Position numbers and translations under genes: made by a program. Positions 6,706 through 7,551 of a stretch of 7,551 nucleotides of DNA are shown in pieces (positions within the stretch are counted from its first letter, which is position 1; each line of letters opens with the position of its first letter). Under the pieces are notes generated by a model that had not been told where the DNA came from, did no database searches, and worked only from the letters and a program-made list of their open reading frames with translations. This DNA is from Thiotrichaceae bacterium (lineage in GTDB: Bacteria; Pseudomonadota; Gammaproteobacteria; Thiotrichales; Thiotrichaceae): NCBI GenBank assembly GCA_027030285.1, contig JALVFC010000482.1, positions 1-7,551 of the forward strand, given 5' to 3'.

Positions 6706-6729
6706 ATGATTCGATTGATATGCAAAAAT
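6701..6729 (+). promoter_or_regulatory. Candidate minor-pilin operon promoter
   Basis: TTGTCA (6701-6706) matches five of six -35 positions. After 17 bases comes AAAAAT (6724-6729), four of six -10 positions, preceded by TGC (6721-6723), an extended -10 element. Predicted initiation is near 6736, about 35 bases before the ATG at 6771. The -35 box overlaps the third GTGTTGTC copy. Confidence 0.4.
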
Positions 6730-6770
6730 AATCACCACTATTAATAATAACAATAAGCAACAGTCTATCA

Positions 6771-7352
6771 ATGTTCGCTGTACACTCTCATTTTCAATCA
6801 TGCTCGTCCCCATACCCAACTAGGGGTTTTAGTCTCATTGAGCTGTTAATTGTTGTTGCTATTGCCGCAATTCTGATTGGTATGGCAGTGCCTAACCTGA
6901 AGACTTTTATAGAGAATAACCGCCTGGCTACGGCAAGTGATGAATTGTATAGCGCTATCGTCTATACACGAAGTGAAGCCGTAAAACGTCGTGATAACGT
7001 CACTTTATGTGCCAGAAACAGTAATGCCAGTCTCACTTGTGAGTCCACAGGTAGCAGTGCCGATTATGCCAATGGCTGGTTAGCTTTTGTCGATTGCAAT
7101 AATAATGGTGTTTATGATGCTTGTGATACTGATGGTGATGGTGTTGCAGATACTCAGGAAGAGCTTTTGAAGGTAACAGCAGCTTTTGATGGCAATTTAT
7201 CAATTACCAACAGCAACACTACGACACCCAATATCAAGTTTGATATGGCAGGGCGTGCCAGAGCAGGAGTTGGCACACTGACCATCAGTGCAAACTCGCA
7301 CATTTATAAAACACTGGAAGTTATACGTAGCGGCAACACCTATTTTAACTAA
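6771..7352 (+). CDS. FimT/GspH-family type IV pilus minor pseudopilin
   Basis: This 193-residue protein is a type IV pilin-like subunit, probably a minor pilin that primes pilus assembly in the inner membrane. The prepilin peptidase site is TRG-FSLIELL, with cleavage after Gly19 and the conserved Glu at +5 (Glu24). The hydrophobic N-terminal helix runs from about 22 to 40 and continues as an amphipathic segment. The GspH/FimT-like domain follows, with YTRSEAVKRRDNVTLC (65-80) and GWLAFVDCNNNGVYD (102-116) as typical elements. An unusual acidic segment at 108-131 has two overlapping EF-hand-like loops. Cysteines at 80, 90, 109 and 118 could form two disulfides. The 19-residue leader is longer than usual, and no good Shine-Dalgarno precedes the ATG, so the start is less certain than the gene. 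A PilV gene begins 14 bases downstream, as in minor-pilin operons. It may be called FimT or FimU; I cannot tell which. Confidence 0.9.
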   Translation: MFAVHSHFQSCSSPYPTRGFSLIELLIVVAIAAILIGMAVPNLKTFIENNRLATASDELYSAIVYTRSEAVKRRDNVTLCARNSNASLTCESTGSSADYANGWLAFVDCNNNGVYDACDTDGDGVADTQEELLKVTAAFDGNLSITNSNTTTPNIKFDMAGRARAGVGTLTISANSHIYKTLEVIRSGNTYFN

Positions 7353-7366
7353 TCCGATTGATTGAT

Positions 7367-7551
7367 ATGACAAACCTAAGAAAGATCTCTACTGGCTTTT
7401 CCTTACTGGAAGTGTTGATCACCGTGGTTATCCTGGCAACCGGATTACTTAGTCTGACAGGTTTGCAACTGACTAGCACTAAAAATACGCATAATGCCCT
7501 GTTAGAAACCAAGGCAAGATATATTGCTACGACATTGTTAAACAAGATCAG
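7367..7551 (+). CDS. pilV: Type IV pilus minor pilin PilV, N-terminal part
   Basis: The first 61 codons of a gene cut by the window end. The leader MTNLRKISTG is followed by FSLLEVLITVVILATGLL, a prepilin peptidase site with cleavage after Gly10 and Glu at +5 (Glu15), then a hydrophobic helix. The stretch ATGLLSLTGLQLTS and the following NALLETKARYIATTLLNKI match the start of the PilV family (type IV pilus modification / minor pilin), which acts with FimT/FimU, PilW, PilX and PilE in the initiation complex. It lies 14 bases after the FimT-type gene without a clear Shine-Dalgarno, so it is probably in the same transcript. pilW and further minor-pilin genes would be expected to the right. Confidence 0.85.
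   Translation, partial: MTNLRKISTGFSLLEVLITVVILATGLLSLTGLQLTSTKNTHNALLETKARYIATTLLNKI

Noticed and set aside
1..7551. A novel defence or mobile system
   Set aside because: No transposase, recombinase, nuclease-helicase cluster, toxin-antitoxin pair or array was seen. Genes follow a known housekeeping order with even codon style.

Overview
The window reads as chromosomal housekeeping DNA from a gammaproteobacterium of moderate to low GC content. The evidence is the gene order mutL-miaA-hfq-hflX, a classic gammaproteobacterial cluster, and the strong likeness of each protein to gammaproteobacterial family members. I cannot name the genus. All confident genes are on the + strand. I see no transposase, integrase, tRNA, rRNA or CRISPR array.

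Layout. Bases 1-410 hold no gene I can support and are AT-rich towards the right. A 38-codon ORF (411-527) looks like little more than a signal peptide and ends 9 bases before mutL, where many relatives carry amiB. mutL (537-2372) and miaA (2376-3332) are 3 bases apart and look co-transcribed. A 242-base AT-rich gap with a candidate promoter precedes hfq (3575-3805, after a good Shine-Dalgarno). Between hfq and hflX lie a 12-bp terminator-like stem-loop, an overlapping candidate promoter and a small GC-rich hairpin. hflX (3959-5272) must start at TTG. It is followed after 3 bases by a PLP enzyme of the cystathionine gamma-synthase / O-acetylhomoserine sulfhydrylase superfamily (5276-6526), not by the hflK-hflC pair usual in relatives. 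A 244-base gap with three exact GTGTTGTC copies leads into a minor-pilin operon: a FimT/GspH-type pseudopilin (6771-7352) and the start of PilV (7367 to the window end).

How the genes work together. mutL (mismatch repair), miaA (tRNA A37 isopentenylation), hfq (sRNA chaperone) and hflX (ribosome-splitting GTPase) form the familiar superoperon, which mixes DNA repair, translation fidelity and RNA regulation. The sulfur amino-acid type enzyme appears translationally coupled to hflX. The right end begins a type IV pilus minor-pilin operon, whose products would help prime pilus assembly in the inner membrane.

No wholly new system is convincing here. The points most worth a second look are the triple GTGTTGTC repeat before the pilin operon, the tandem EF-hand-like calcium loops in the FimT protein, the signal-peptide-sized ORF before mutL, the Phe in place of the usual PLP-stacking Tyr in the PLP enzyme, and the Lys-to-Gly change with a very short acidic tail in Hfq.
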